Positions 1-12,689 of a stretch of 64,000 nucleotides of DNA are shown here, in pieces. The stretch spans positions 25,152,576 to 25,216,575 of the forward strand of contig CM056395.1 in NCBI GenBank assembly GCA_029718625.1, in the 5' to 3' direction. The first letter of the stretch is position 1; every line of letters begins with the position of its first letter. Source of the DNA: Synaphobranchus kaupii (Eukaryota > Chordata > Actinopteri > Anguilliformes > Synaphobranchidae). The notes under the pieces were generated by a model. That model was not told the origin of the DNA. It searched no databases and saw only the letters and a program-made list of their open reading frames with translations. The position numbers and the translations under genes are program-made.

Positions 1-10
1 AAATAAGGGC

Positions 11-222
11 GGCAGCGTAGCACAATGGTTAGAATACTGGGCTAGTGACTCGGAGGTTTGTGGGTTCGATTTGCGGGCGCTACCATTGCACCCTTGAGCG
101 AGGCACTTAACCTGAACCGCTTCAGTTAAATATCCAGCTGTATAGGGCCTGCATTGGTTGTATGTAAAAAGAATATAAGGTGCGAGTTGTTCTGGATAAG
201 AACGTCTACTTAATGCCCAACA
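11..222 (+). mobile_element. tRNA-derived SINE with UnaL2-type tail
   Basis: The head resembles a tRNA promoter: an A-box-like TAGCACAATGGTTA near 18-31 and a B-box-like GGGTTCGATTT near 62-72. The body contains CTTGAGCGAGGCACTTAACC, a phrase shared with the copies near 53.4 kb and 57.8 kb. The tail at about 189-213 reads GTTCTGGATAAGAAC, a perfect 5-bp stem with a GGATA loop, as in the 3' tail shared by UnaL2 LINEs and their SINEs. It is a retroposed copy, not a working tRNA gene, because the sequence runs on past the tRNA part into a SINE body and tail. I could not define target-site duplications. Confidence 0.8.
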
Positions 223-270
223 CATAACTGTATTGTGTCCGTGAGAGTCGACACCAGCTTGTACTGTTGG

Positions 271-426
271 CTGGACTGGACTGGACTGGACTGGACTGGA
301 CTGGACTGGTCTGGACTGGACTGGACTGGTCTGGTCTGGTCTGGACTGGACTGGACTGGACTGGTCTGGACTGGACTGGACTGGTCTGGACTGGTCTGGA
401 CTGGACTGGACTGGACTGGACTGGTC
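271..426. repeat. CTGGA/CTGGT pentamer minisatellite
   Basis: About 31 tandem 5-bp units, mostly CTGGA with interspersed CTGGT. It begins about 50 bp after the SINE tail. Frames are open on both strands because the unit lacks stop codons in those phases; the WTGLD or SPVQ-like peptides are artefacts. Confidence 0.95.
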
Positions 427-1813
427 TGTTGGAGTTCTGCATCGGGCTGGGAAGGTTGGCGAACGTGGCCATATCCTGTGCCCGGGTACGACAAGATAAC
501 GGGACCTGAGCTGGCTCCATTCCAAACCTCTGTCCTCATGTTTACTATAAAAGCATGAAGGTGCTCAACCAGCCAATAGCAATGCCGCCTCAACTCAATA
601 TGCCAAGAGATTTATTGTAAAAGGATGCATATATCCTATACATTCTCTCGGAGTAGAGCTGAGATGCTTCCCTTATGTTCCGTACAGTATTGGACATTCC
701 AGTGGGAGTGTGCTGTACTCGTTCTGCAGAGATAAGCCTATTGAGTGCATCTCAGAGTCCGCCTGGTTCTTGGATAAGGGGAATGCTTCACTTCCTAATG
801 TCCCTGAGAATACACGGTCAAAATAAAAAAAATAAAAAACATGTTATTGTGCACGATGGAAAATCAGTCATGACATCGTAATGAGCAGGGCCTCCCTGGC
901 AGGGGATTGGACGTTACGACACGGGATTTATCAGGCGGTCACGTCGTGCAGATGAACAGATCATTCAGGATGTCTAAGATGAGGAATTAACAAGGCAGCT
1001 CCCATCATTCCACCAGGAGAGAAGTCTGGAGATGAAAGTTAGTCGTTGTCTCTCCCAAGGACGGGTATCCAGATGTGCTAATTATGAAACTTTTCCGTTG
1101 TTCTCAGATGACAATGTGTTTTCATCCATTTGTATGAGGTCGACTTTAAGCAACCATTCCTGTCACGTTCACAATATCTGTCAAGTTAGCTAGTTGTGGC
1201 TTATAGTATTTCAGTATGGCTGCTACACCAGCTTGTGTTATTCTTCAATGACTTTGTTTTTTGTTTTTTTAAAAATACATTTCGACAAACTATTTTGGTA
1301 TTTTCACAAATTTAGAATTTGTAGCTATGTAAGAATTGCTTGGTCGAAACAACAATGAAAGATCCACTACATAAACGCATACCTTCTGATTCCAATGCAC
1401 AATTAAATGTAAAAATAATCAGATGAACTTATTTACCTTTGTGAACATCACCACACGTACAAAGTTAATTTATATGTGATGACGTTATAATATTGTCATA
1501 TAAAAACAAACCCATAAAGAAAAGTGCCCATAACCTACAAAATACTTTTACATATTCATATAATAGCTTTTTAACTTTTTGTACATTCTCATGAGTGGAC
1601 ATCGGCATTTTTATATTCATAAGGTCGGGGAGTGTGACAATAGATAAAACACTCTTGTGTGAATAATTGTGTAGTCAAGGCAAAATGATTTGATTACAGT
1701 CAACTACATTGAGGTCACTTAAAAGGCAAATCAGTCCCATCTTTTTTTATACATCTCTCTAGTTATAAAATGGATGTGCTGGTAATGGATCTGTTTCTAG
1801 TTTAACATTTTTT
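427..1813. other. unique AT-rich DNA, no gene seen
   Basis: I see no exon, RNA gene or recognisable transposon. Frames are short and stop-rich; 1230-1640 is very AT-rich. Confidence 0.6.
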
Positions 1814-1875
1814 GTGCGTGCGTGCGTGCGTGCGTGCGTGCGTGTGTGTGCGTGCGTGTGTAATATATATATATT
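1814..1875. repeat. (TGCG)n/(TG)n/(TA)n microsatellite
   Basis: Alternating purine-pyrimidine run of TGCG units turning into TGTG and then a short TATATA run. The run directly abuts the following transposon fragment. Alternating CG/TG dinucleotides are the classic Z-DNA-prone composition. Confidence 0.9.
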
Positions 1876-1879
1876 GTGC

Positions 1880-2035
1880 ACTAAGCTGCACTCCAAAAGT
1901 GTTAGGACAGTGGCACATTTTTTTGTTGTTTTGGCTCTGTACTCCAGCACTTTGTATTTGAAATGGAACGGTGACTATGAGGTTAAAGTGCAGACTTTCA
2001 GCTTTAATTTCAGCCACTGTTGCCTTTGGCTTGCT
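1880..2035 (+). mobile_element. 5' fragment of Tc1/mariner-like element (family A)
   Basis: Shares long stretches with the left end of the copy at 9627-10166 and the inverted copy at 38774-39316, for example TGTACTCCAGCACTTTG and GAGGTTAAAGTGCAGACT. Only about the first 150 bp are present. The superfamily is inferred from the TA-flanked ends of the other copies. Confidence 0.75.
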
Positions 2036-2049
2036 CTTGTGGGGGTTTA

Positions 2050-2135
2050 GGCCAGGGTTTTCTAGTAGCAAGGGTATTGTGACGATTGTTCGTGAAATGC
2101 GCTATATAAATAAACTTTGATTTGATTTAAATATT
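2050..2135 (+). mobile_element. LINE 3' tail (CR1/L2-like)
   Basis: Ends with GCGCTATATAAATAAAC followed by a TTTGATTTGATTT simple tail, the usual 3' terminus of fish CR1/L2-group LINEs. Only the last 80 bp or so is present, as expected for a 5'-truncated insertion. Confidence 0.65.
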
Positions 2136-3837
2136 AAACATAAAAGCGAGAGGCTGTGTTAGTGGTTTTTTGGAAGAACAGAATCACATTGTGTATAAAT
2201 AGCTTTGTTTAATGGCAGAAAGGCTGTGAAGGACGTTGTCCTTAGCTTACTCAATCCATCTGTAACTGCTAATACCCACAGCTAAAAATGAAGCAAACTT
2301 CAGCTGGCAAGTCTGTAGACACTGCAGTCCTCTAGTAATGCACTTTTTATGTGCAAATCCAGACCTACCACAGATAAACAAATTTAATATTCTATATATC
2401 TTAATACTGGAGACCAGATTAAATGCAGCATTCAGCTGGAAAATCATAATTAACCAGCACTGCAGTCCAAATCAAGTCACAAATGATTTAAGTGTTTTCT
2501 ATTCATAGATACAATATCTGATAATGTATGCATGCACAACGAGGACTAAAGGTAGCATGATTTCTGTAATTTTGCATTTGTTTGGCCATTAAAATGAAAA
2601 ATGTGAATTTGGGGAAATTATTGAAAATAAAACTGCTAATGCATAATGTATCATCAAACGATGCTACATTATGTATCATTTGTAATCAATAAGTAGGGAA
2701 TAGAAAGGGAATAAAAACAGCTTGGTTGTTGTCTCATGACTTCAGTGTGAAACGAGACGAAGCAGAGATCAAGAAAATAATGAAGTTTCAACAAGTTCAG
2801 TGTGAGATTGGAGACCATTACCTCTGTGATTCAAAACCCATTAAGGAGTGGCTTACCACTGTACAGAAAACAGACAGAGCTAAGTACCTGTTAGCATCTC
2901 TGCACTGCGTCTAGTGCTGCAGCAAGTACGTTTGGTGTATAGCAGTTCACCCTATTTTTAATAATTGCCATTTTATTACCAGTTAGCTGCAGCTGCTAAA
3001 ATGCGTTTGTTACTTCATGTTACATTATAATGGTGTGCTTAGCATGCATGCGGTGATGACTAAATGTTTGAAGAGGCAATGACCTTAGGTTAGATGGGGA
3101 TTTCAGACTGCATTGGCAGTGCTGTCTAAGTAATGTGGCAGGCAAATGCAGTAAGTCTGCCGAAAGGGTTTTCTTCAGTGACGGCGGATGTTTTCTAGCA
3201 CGTTCTCTGACCCTTAATGAATGTTTAATAGACCTTACCGTTAGTTACTCATGCGACAAAGGCCGCACGTTTGAAAGTTATGCAGCGCTGAAAAGTGATA
3301 ATGAGCGCGCGTATGAAATACCGTTCTCCCTGGCAACCCTGAGTCAGTAACTCGGCAACAACCGGCGTGCGACTGTACACCCCCTTTTCATAAATAAACA
3401 TTCCGATGTGAGTAATTACTTCCCTGTGCAGTCTTACTCAGCCTCTGCCCCCTTTACCACCAATCACGTTCCACATTTGCAAGTAAATACATTAGAATAT
3501 CGCCGTATTGTGCAAACACAATAAAGGGAGAAGATATACAACAACAAAAAAAAAGGATAGGAACAAATTAATAAAACTGAGAGATGCTGTAAATGAATCA
3601 TCTTCCTTGGCCCCATAAATATCGGGATACTGGTATGCAAATGAAGCTACACCTTTAGAATGTCATGGGTCCCCCACTGTCTCCTACGTATTATAAGATG
3701 CTTATAAATGCAGTCTGATGCACTAGCTTTAGCATTAGCCTGCTGTAATGCCTTCATTTTCATAATGAGTCTCCTCGGTTGAAACATGCGTTTGATTGAA
3801 TTTGCACAATAAAAAGAGGAGAAAAAAAACTGAACTC
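2136..3837. other. unique DNA, no gene supported
   Basis: Mostly unique sequence. It includes a 62-codon frame at 2726-2914 with a fairly balanced composition (rich in K, E, Q), but I do not recognise it, it has no convincing splice context and nothing supports translation. Confidence 0.5.
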
Positions 3838-3867
3838 CAGTGTGTGTCTGTGTCTGTGTCTGTGTCT

Positions 3868-3938
<71 letters not shown>

Positions 3939-3950
3939 TGTGTCGGGGGT
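3838..3950. repeat. (TGTGTC)n and (TG)n microsatellite
   Basis: Five TGTGTC-type hexamers lead into an uninterrupted TG run of roughly 80 bp, followed by a GGGGGTGGGGGGG patch. Open frames here are translations of the dinucleotide repeat. Confidence 0.95.
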
Positions 3951-5916
3951 GGGGGGGTGTGTTTGTTTGTTTTTAGAAGTCTGTCCCCGTGCCATGATGA
4001 CCCAAAGTGCATGATGACACCTTTAACAACACGTTGCGATTAAGCTCGGCTCCTCTGTCATTGGACAGTGATGCATCCCATTCAAGGTGCATTACGGCGC
4101 CCACACCCACATCTCGGCGCGTGCCAAATTTCTGTTCCGCTTGCCTGAGTGTACGGTTTCAGAGAATCGCTGGCTCATTGAGGCTGTCGGTGCGTCTACA
4201 AAACTCATATTCACATTCTGTCTGGCCCATCCCATAGGATTTCCTCTTTTCCTCCAATTTTCATGGCTCGTATAATCATTCAACTTATTTCTGTATCATG
4301 AGTAATTTGGGTACAGTCTTTTTCTCTTCTTTTTTTTTTGTTGTTGCTGGAAACATAATTGCTTACCACTCGCTATGTGCCCTAGTCGCTGTAGCTAATG
4401 AGGAATCATTTTGGAAGCAGAAAGCATGCAAAATGCACCATCTGCAAATTGCACTGTCAAACTGCTGGCCTGGCACCGTTATTGTAATTATTTTTACTTT
4501 ATGACAAAATTAGAGGGGTAACATAGACGCAGGCGTTAGTAATTGCTTTCATGTCTGATATAATTTAATTATAATGTAAATATCAATTATGCATGCATTG
4601 GCAGACGGTTTGCATCATGTGTGCGTGATGTGGTTGGGATAAGAATGAAAATTGACTGAGACACCCCCACAAAAGACACGGCCGGGGCTGATCGGCAACC
4701 ATTGCGGCCACAGAGTGATAATAATCATAAGTAAAATTAAAATAATCCATTGCATATTACCATCAACGTCAGTTATAGAAAGGCCCCAAACCATGTTGTG
4801 GGTCTTTTGATTGACATGTCTGAGCAATCATCAAAAATGATCAATGTGGTCTTTGCTTGTGCATGGTAAACAGAGCGTGGAAATCTAGCGCACTGAACGT
4901 CCGCTATTATCGCTAACATGAACGGCTTCCAAAGGGACTCAGCGGAATTAGCGGTATTGGCGCCATTCAGAGGTGAACTGAGAGGAAGGGGTTTGATGTT
5001 CACCCATTAGGTCAGTAAGCACTAACCTCAGGACCCTAAACCTAACTGCAAGGGGCACACGTTATTTGTTGAAGGACGGTTTATCTTTAACGCGACCCAG
5101 TTATCCCAGGTAAATGCCAGAAAGGATCACCAGGCCAAGGAGCTTCAAAAACTATTAGAGAACCGCATGGAAGCTGAATGGTTCATCACAGTCGGAGTTC
5201 AACATGAGATCTCACGGCTTTGAAATGGTGTTTTGCATGTTTGATTGCTCATGAGGCAAAATCAGACTGAAGGACTCATTACTACATGCCTTCACAAAAC
5301 GTTTCTAAATAATTGATTATCAGAAGTCTATCAGGGCTCTATCAGGGCTTTGTACTGACACTTTTCCAACAACTTGCCGGATTTCCGAGAGACAGTGGCC
5401 TGGTTTCAATAAACATTTGTTCTTCACTTGGCTTTTTTTCCACAGAGATTGTTGAGTTCGTTTTGGTGATTGCTGAACTCAACAAACAGTTTGGGAACAA
5501 AAAAAAACAAAAAAAAAAATGGTCAGACTGACAAACGATTGAATCCTGGCCAGTGTCTTTATGAAGCAGAATAAGATTAGAAACATAAGCAAATTCATTT
5601 CAACTTTCAAAAGCAATGACTTACTGTATTTCAATCATTTTATTTAGAGGCTGTGGCTTCCTATGCGTTCCCCTGCCAGTTTCAAAGACGTGCTCTGCCA
5701 GACAAAAGACAATTGAATGAACTCCTTGGCAACTTCCCGTGTGGGCTGATTTCCCAACCCGTCCGTGCCAAACCCATCTCTGACTGGACCTTCCAAGCAG
5801 AGGACGAAGGAACCACGAGAGACTATTGGACTGTGTGCAGCATCTGTGATGAAAACTGAACCCTTTGCCACTGAGCTCAGCCCTCAATGTTCGGAAAATG
5901 GACCTGCATGCACAGA
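3951..5916. other. unique DNA, no gene supported
   Basis: No recognisable element. At 5630-5860 a frame opens after an acceptor-like TTTTATTTAG and runs 68 codons to a stop. It matches no family I know, so I do not call it. Confidence 0.5.
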
Positions 5917-6036
5917 AAAAATGTCGGTGTCAATTTAACTCTGATGGTGTACATTTAACACCCTTGGGTGTTTGAGTCCACGGACTCATATAAACACCGT
6001 AGGGTGTTAAATGTACACCACTATTTTGGCTGTGTA
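5917..6036. mobile_element. small palindromic MITE with GGTGTTAAAT arms
   Basis: A perfect 19-bp inverted repeat lies at 5945-5963 and 6002-6020 (TGGTGTACATTTAACACCC). The outer ends are roughly complementary too (CACAGAAAAAATG left, CTATTTTGGCTGTGTAG right). This matches a very common class of about 110-bp teleost non-autonomous DNA elements built from GGTGTTAAAT motifs. The superfamily is not determined. Confidence 0.7.
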
Positions 6037-7653
6037 GCCTTCACTCATCGTTCATGAAAGACTTAGCTGGCGATGGCAGACACATGCCCCTGAGGAAGCT
6101 CAGGAGTTTGCCCTGAACTTCACAATTTGTACAAGTTTTGTTTTGGAGGGGATGAGGCGAAGATGAGCAAGTTCTTTTTCTTTTTTTCTTTTCTTTTTTC
6201 CAGTACTACACACTCTGAAATGCTTGACTAAGTGCAGCGGGGTTTTCATGGTTGAACGGTTGGATCCCTCTGCCGGTATAGATTTCATTAAGTACATCGC
6301 TTGTATGCCATATCATCTAGTTCTGCCTGAACACCTAGGTAACGCCCATCGGCCCATCTCCAGGTGACACCCGCTTAATCCTTTAAATACTGACTTTTTT
6401 TTTCTTCTTACTATCAATTTAATCCTGGCAGCCCGCGCAATATAAATTCATTGTGTCCTCCCGCAGTGGAACCCGTGAACCGTAAATGAAGTCTCGTCAA
6501 AGCGAACCACCCCCTTCGCTGGTAAAATCTTCTTTTTACTTTCATTGTAACCGTGTCTGCCATTGGCAACTAAGTCTTCACCCGCAGACGTGGAAAGGAG
6601 CAGCACGTTCCCTTTTGATTTAACAGGTAGCGATCGTTTCATTGTGTTCCAGCTGCCTGGGGATTTATCTGGGACATTTCATGAACATCACTGATCAAGG
6701 AAATAAGTGAATATGAGGAACAAGGGAGTGCCTGGGCGTCCTCAGAATTATTTATATTGTTCGTGGGACAAGGTACTTTTTTTTTTTTTCATTTTTGTCC
6801 CGTTCTTGATGCATGACAACATGCGCCTCTATTGCCACCATATGAGATGGTTTAAATCCCAAAGATTGACAAAATTCCTTCAAATATCTTAGCAGAATGA
6901 GGAAGTGCCGTTATATTTTACTGAATTTTCATCATAGCTCTTATCAGTAGAATAAATGATGTGCTTCTTGGCTGCCTAATGGAATGAAGTCGAGCCATGA
7001 ATCATTCATGATTATGGTTATGGTTTTGGTCAGTAATACGGGGCCTTTTTTAGGCATGTTTAAATCGCGTATGCACTTTGCGTTGTGTTTGGATAGATTA
7101 AGAAATAATTCAAGGTATATTTGCAGACTTGACTGCATAAGTGGTGTAACTTTTCAGTGTTAGAACTTGAATATAAAAGTGGAATCGGTGTCTTTTGAAA
7201 TGATACCGTAACACTCCCCCGATTATTTCAGTGGATCCCTTAACCCTCGCACCGTTATCTTGGTATCCCAATGAATGCTGGTGCAAAATCTCTTTAAAAA
7301 AAGAGATCTGCCTTGGTGGTTACATTAATCATCCAGCAGGATAATAATGAATATGCAAAATGGCGTTCTATGAAACCTGGGATAAGGGTGTTTGTTAAAC
7401 ATAAAATGAAACTGTACAATTTGTGTAAGGATAGACATCATGCATAAGGTATTCGCTGTGATGCACCTTGGGATGGCTTAGGGATGGGGTGGGTAGTAGC
7501 GATTATGATCACTACATAGGTACTGATCGCAGACAGGAAGGGGGGGTGGCGCTCCCCGACGGATGGTGCCCTTGGCAACTGCCTATGTTGCCTATGCCTA
7601 GAACGACCTTGGATGCACCACATATAAATGTAATGGCATTCCAACGTTTGGCC
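6037..7653. other. unique DNA with T-rich tracts, no gene seen
   Basis: Contains T-rich runs near 6175-6200 and 6775-6792. No supported coding sequence or repeat family. Confidence 0.55.
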
Positions 7654-9060
7654 TACTGTGCTTATCTACAAACCCCGCCCCTCATGTCCTTCTGGCTGTG
7701 GTGTTACTGTGCTTCTCTACAAACCCCACCCCTCATGTCCTTCTGGCTCTGGTATCACTGTCCTTCTGGCTCTGGTATTACTGTCCTTCTCTACAAACCC
7801 TGCCCCTCATGTCCTTCTGGCTGTGGTGTTACTGTGCTTCTCTACAAACCCCACCCCTGATGTCCTTCTGGCTCTGGTATCACTGTCCTTCTGGCTCTGG
7901 TATTACTGTCCTTCTCTACAAACCCTGCCCCTCATGTCCTTCTGGCTCTGGTATCACTGTGCTTCTCTACAAACCCCACCCCTCATGTCCTTCTGGCTCT
8001 GGTATCACTGTGCTTCTGGCTCTGGTATCACTGTCCTTCTGGCTCTGGTATTACTGTCCATCTCTAAAAACCCTGCCCCTCATGTCCTTCTGGCTGTGGT
8101 GTTACTGTGCTTCTCTACAAACCCCACCCCTCATGTCCTTCTGGCTCTGGTATTACTGTGCTTCTGGCTCTGGTATTACTGTCCTTCTCTACAAACCCTG
8201 CCCCTCATGTCCTTCTGGCTCTGGTATCACTGTCCTTCTGGCTCTGGTATTACTGTCCTTCTGGCTCTGGTATTACTGTCCTTCTCTACAAACCCTGCCC
8301 CTCATGTCCTTCTGGCTCTGGTATCACTGTGCTTCTGGCTCTGGTATTACTGTCCTTCTCTACAAACCCTGCCCCTCATGTCCTTCTGGCTCTGGTATCA
8401 CTGTGCTTCTCTACAAACCCCGCCCCTCATGTCCTTCTGGCTCTGGTATCACTGTGCTTCTCTACAAACCCCACCCCTCATGTCCTTCTGGCTCTGGTAT
8501 CACTGTGCTTCTCTACAAACCCCACCCCTCATGTCCTTCTGGCTCTGGTATCACTGTGCTTCTCTACAAACCCCACCCCTCATGTCCTTCTGGCTCTGGT
8601 ATCACTGTGCTTCTCTACAAACCCCGCCCCTCATGTCCTTCTGGCTCTGGGTATCACTGTGCTTCTCTACAAACCCCACCCCTCATGTCCTTCTGGCTCT
8701 GGTATCACTGCTTCTCTACAAACCCCACCCCTCATGTCCTTCTGGCTCTGGTATCACTGTGCTTCTCTACAAACCCCGCCCCTCATGTCCTTCTGGCTCT
8801 GGTATCACTGTGCTTCTCTACAAACCCTGCCCCTCATGTCCTTCTCGCTCTGGTATCACTGTACTTCTCTACAAACCCTGCCCCTCATGTCCTTCTGGCT
8901 CTGGTATCACTGTGCTTCTCTACAAACCGCACCCCTCATGTCCTTCTGGCTGTCGTGTTACTGTGCTTCTCTACAAACCCTGCCCCTCATGTCCTTCTGG
9001 CTCTGGTATCACTGTACTTCTCTACAAACCCTGCCCTTCATGTCCTTCTGGCTCTGGTAT
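7654..9060. repeat. composite minisatellite, 51-bp and 23-bp units
   Basis: The long unit is 51 bp and contains CTCTACAAACCCC, CCCCTCATGTCC and TTCTGGCTCTGGTAT. I count about 24 long units and eight extra 23-bp units that are the long unit minus its 28-bp TCTCTACAAACC...TCATGTCC part; 24x51 + 8x23 accounts for the whole 1407 bp. Short units occur only before about 8360, and after that the array is uniform. Sites vary between units (CCACCCC/CTGCCCC/CCGCCCC, TGTGCTT/TGTCCTT). Three plus-strand frames of 494, 454 and 329 codons stay open because no unit contains a stop in these phases, which argues against coding. Two single-unit indels occur near 8650 and 8710. Confidence 0.95.
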
Positions 9061-9624
9061 GATCGTATGCGCTTTGTTTTTAGAAAGGACTCGTAGGAAT
9101 CCGCAGGAAATGAAATGGCAATCCAGTGAAGGAACTTCCTGAGCGCCGGCAGATGCCGTGGAGAGAGGGGCTCGGGAAGTCTTTAAAGATATCCGCTAAA
9201 ATCTTCAGAGGCTGCCTGAAGATTTCTCTCTTCTGTCTTCTTTTCTGCTTCTCTCTTCCGCTTGGTGTCAAACGGCCGACCTCCTTTCTCTCCTACACCC
9301 CCCCCCCCCCCCCCCTCTCTCTCTCCAGGGGAGTTCCAGGTTTTAGCCTCTGCTTTACTGAGTAAGGAGCACTGCATGAAAAGCTTGTGCTTACGGGGCG
9401 GACGCTACTGGACAGAAATACATACGGACTGCGTCTGGCCATTTGTGGATTGAATGTCAGCCATCAGAAACGGACATAATCTCGTGCACGGAGCTGTTCT
9501 TGTCCAGAAATCTGCCATAAATGACCAGACATGGCCGTCCACTTCTCCTAATTGGGAATATCCGAGTCCAGGAATCCCCTGATCACAGACGAGGCCCGGG
9601 AGTGTGCAGAACTTTCTGGAAATA
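9061..9624. other. unique DNA with C/CT tract
   Basis: No gene seen. A poly-C run followed by CTCTCTCT lies at about 9296-9328. Confidence 0.55.
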
Positions 9625-10166
9625 TACAGTGAGGACCGTAATTCATTGGACGGTGACACATTTTGTTGTTATTTTGGTTTTGTACTCTAGCACTTTGAGT
9701 TTGAAAGGATACAATGACAATGAGGTTGAAGTGCAGTCAGCTTTAATTAGAGGTTATTTTCATCCATATCGGATGACCTTTTAAAAATTATAAAAAAATT
9801 TGTACATGGTCCCCCCGCTATTTTTGGGCATCAAAAAATATTGGACAGTTTAACATAATGTAGAATAAAGTAATCATTTTTAATATTTGGTCACATCCTT
9901 TGCATGCCATGACTTCCTGATGTCTGTGACCCAACAATATCAAAAGACTCTTATTTTCTGGTACTCTTACAAGCGATACTATAACTTCTCTGCATTTGAA
10001 TGGATCTCTGTGGGAATTGGGGGGTGGGACTAGATTTAGCTGTAAATTATGCTGGAACAGTATGGGATACATGATTGGTGAAATGGCTCTAAGTCATCAA
10101 GGGTCTGCGGTATCAAACGAGTCTCAAACCATCACTCTGCTGCCAGATATGCAGTAGATATGGATG
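9625..10166 (+). mobile_element. Tc1/mariner-like DNA transposon remnant (family A, copy 1)
   Basis: Begins with TA then CAGTGAGGACCGTAATTC. It aligns along its whole length, inverted, with 38774-39316: both end at the same GTAGAT(A/G)TGGATG and are 540 and 543 bp long. TA next to the end is the Tc1/mariner target. The complementary strand of the distal part preserves a VMV.GLF-like string near the end, reminiscent of the VMVWGCF motif of Tc1 transposases, with the Trp codon apparently lost. No intact transposase is present. Confidence 0.7.
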
Positions 10167-10424
10167 ACTTTAAGGGTCGTTTCATTATACTACACTACAT
10201 TCATGGCATGTTGAAGTTTTTTTTCTATGCTGTTTGTGCTCTTACTTTTCGTATTATCATTGAGTTTGTATTATGGAATAATTACCTGACTTATGTAGTT
10301 CACTTGCACTCCTGCTTCAGTGATGTTGTTTCTTTACCCATATTTACCCGCTGGTTGGGGAACGCTGTAAGCAAGGTCTGGCACAGTTACTCGTATAAAT
10401 CAGACCAATGCACTTATAGTTCTC
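10167..10424. other. unique DNA
   Basis: No gene or recognised repeat. Confidence 0.45.
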
Positions 10425-10488
10425 CTTCATTGCAAATCACTCTGGATGAGAGCATCTGTTAAATCAGTGCAATGTAGTGTAATGTATA
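10425..10488 (+). mobile_element. SINE/LINE UnaL2-type 3' tail
   Basis: Contains CACTCTGGATGAGAGCATCTG followed by TGTAGTGTAATGTAT, the stem-loop plus short repeat tail shared by UnaL2-type LINEs and SINEs. No clear SINE head precedes it, so this is a truncated tail. Confidence 0.65.
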
Positions 10489-12689
10489 GTCATGCAAGAC
10501 AAAACGTCTTTACCGTACGCGATGTAGGCTAATGTGCAGCACACCAGTTCTGTTTGGCTTTTTAGTTTACTGTTATTTATTTTTTTCCCCCTAAAATGCG
10601 TGTGTTGCATTGTTTGGGATTGCACACATGCAGTGATGAGATTTCTCCCGAGGCACATTACTCATTCAGATTCACTTCCTGCAAAAGTGCCCTTTTAAAC
10701 AACAACCAAAACATTTCATAGAATATTAATCTCACTCCAACTTTTTTTATTTTTTTATTTTTTGTTTGCCTTCTGCTCGCTGCAGATTTATTCGCAAAGT
10801 GGCAAAAAAACTGAAAACGTAGCAACTCCCACCACAGAGTGTGTGTGCTTCGTTCTGTTACAGCAGGACATTTTTTTTGAGGACACAGCAAATAGTCACC
10901 CCACGGGATTCCTTAGTTGACGTCCATGTTTCGACGCTGGCAGAAAGCAGGAACTGCGTTGCCTCTGAACATCTGCACTCCGGTTGCACCAGGACACCAG
11001 ACAGCTGGCTCTGCGGTGGGTCTAATTGGCTTGTAATGCTTAACTCTCACACAATTATTGTGTGCGAGTTAGTATCTCTTACTTCTGGATGAGATTAGGT
11101 ATACCAGGGTACAGCACGGCTTGCCGCCTCAACAAAGGCCATACAGTACGGAGGAGAGTATAGCACGGTATACCCCAGCAACCGCTATCCCCCGTGAACG
11201 CCACCTGTCATCTGTAAATTCAGTGCACATTTCTAAAGTATGACTCCATGTATTTGAAGGACATGATATGGGTTTCAGTAAAAACAAATCTAATCACGCC
11301 CAGGCTAAAACTAATTAACAGTAAATGACTAGACGTAAGTGTGTCAAAAACAACCGTGTTCTTTGTCAGTTTTCTGGTAATTCTGCATCATTGAAACAGC
11401 ATTTTATGGAAATTCCCTTTATTGTTACGCTACAATTACATTACACAGCCCATTGTGTTTGATTAAAACAGATTATAGCTTTCAGAGTTCAGGTGCAAAC
11501 AGTATTTTCAGTAATCATGTCTTAATGTGATCATGAGGATATAGCCTTCCCGTGCCTTCTAAAGCGAGTAATTGAATTTGCAGACCAGTTGATGAGGTTT
11601 TTTTTTAGTAGATTTACACAATAAAGCCAGAACATTGCTATTAATAGCCATTATAGAGCCATATCTTATATGGGGTCCTTTCTGGTCATGTGAGGGATTA
11701 AAAAATATATTTAAAAATGAACTTTCGTGATTCTGCACCAATGTTTGCATTAGGCATAATTGCATTAGGTGTGGATGATAAAGGACGATCTACTTCTGCA
11801 GGTCCCATTCATATGATGTAGATCACCAGTGAAATCCCTCTTACTGTAAAACCTAAGCTTAAATTTAATCTTTACCTTCAATGATGAGACTAATAGAAAC
11901 TTGCGATTCAGTCATGTTTGGGGAAAAAAATCATTAGGTACATCGTATAACATTTCTAGACATATCAGCAAGTTTCTGGGTTTAAGAACATGGCATCAGT
12001 GCCATTCACACCAGCAAAGAACTATGGGTATTGTTGTTACCTATGTAAAACTGCCTGTACGTTTTAAGTGCAAGTAGTTGCATTTACAGTATACAATGTA
12101 CCTGACATTGCGGTTTGTGTCGAGACATTAATATGTAACAATAAAATATTAATTAATATGAAATCAGCAACATTAGATTACGACTCAAAGATCCGTTTCC
12201 AGGGCACAGAGGAGGTGGTAGTGGAGGAAAGGAGGATGCATTTTTCGAGTATTGGGACGCACCCTGGTTCATTTTATTTTTCCCCTCTACTTTATTTCCC
12301 ACAATGCAATGCACAGTTTTTACATTAAGGGCACAATACAATAGGTTGTAGTTTCGGTAAGCTGAAGATGATATTGCAGAGAAAAATGGACCCGTAGTAC
12401 TACAATATTCATATTTATGAATAGTCATTGAGTAATGTGAAATTCTGGTCTAATGTAAGTTGTAAGTTGTTTTGTCCTTTTATGCATGGATTTAAAGAAT
12501 CGCCGTGGGTATGTTTATGCTCTGCCAATGGTGGTGTTATCTGCACTTCTATCAGACGAAGCACTATGATGAACTTCTATACAAACAATGTCTTATGATG
12601 GCACTGTTGTAAAAAGAGATGGTCAATATTGAGTTTATTTGGGGGCATATCCTCCTGAAACCAGCAGGAAAAGTACTTCTTTTTTTTGG
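10489..12689. other. unique AT-rich DNA, no gene seen
   Basis: Includes a small hairpin around 11047-11067 (CACACAATTATTGTGTG). No exon or transposon that I can support. Confidence 0.55.

Noticed and set aside
11..90. Functional tRNA gene
   Set aside because: A- and B-box-like sequences are present, but the sequence continues into a SINE body and tail and a cloverleaf is not convincing.
2726..2914. 62-codon frame with protein-like composition
   Set aside because: Unrecognised, short and without splice or promoter context.
5653..5859. 68-codon frame after an acceptor-like TTTTATTTAG, possible terminal exon
   Set aside because: No family recognised, the opposite strand is open over the same bases in two frames, and no partner exon was found.
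7658..9142. 494-codon plus-strand open frame (and 454 and 329 codons in the other frames)
   Set aside because: All three plus-strand frames are open over the same minisatellite, so the openness comes from unit sequence; 23-bp units would shift any real frame.
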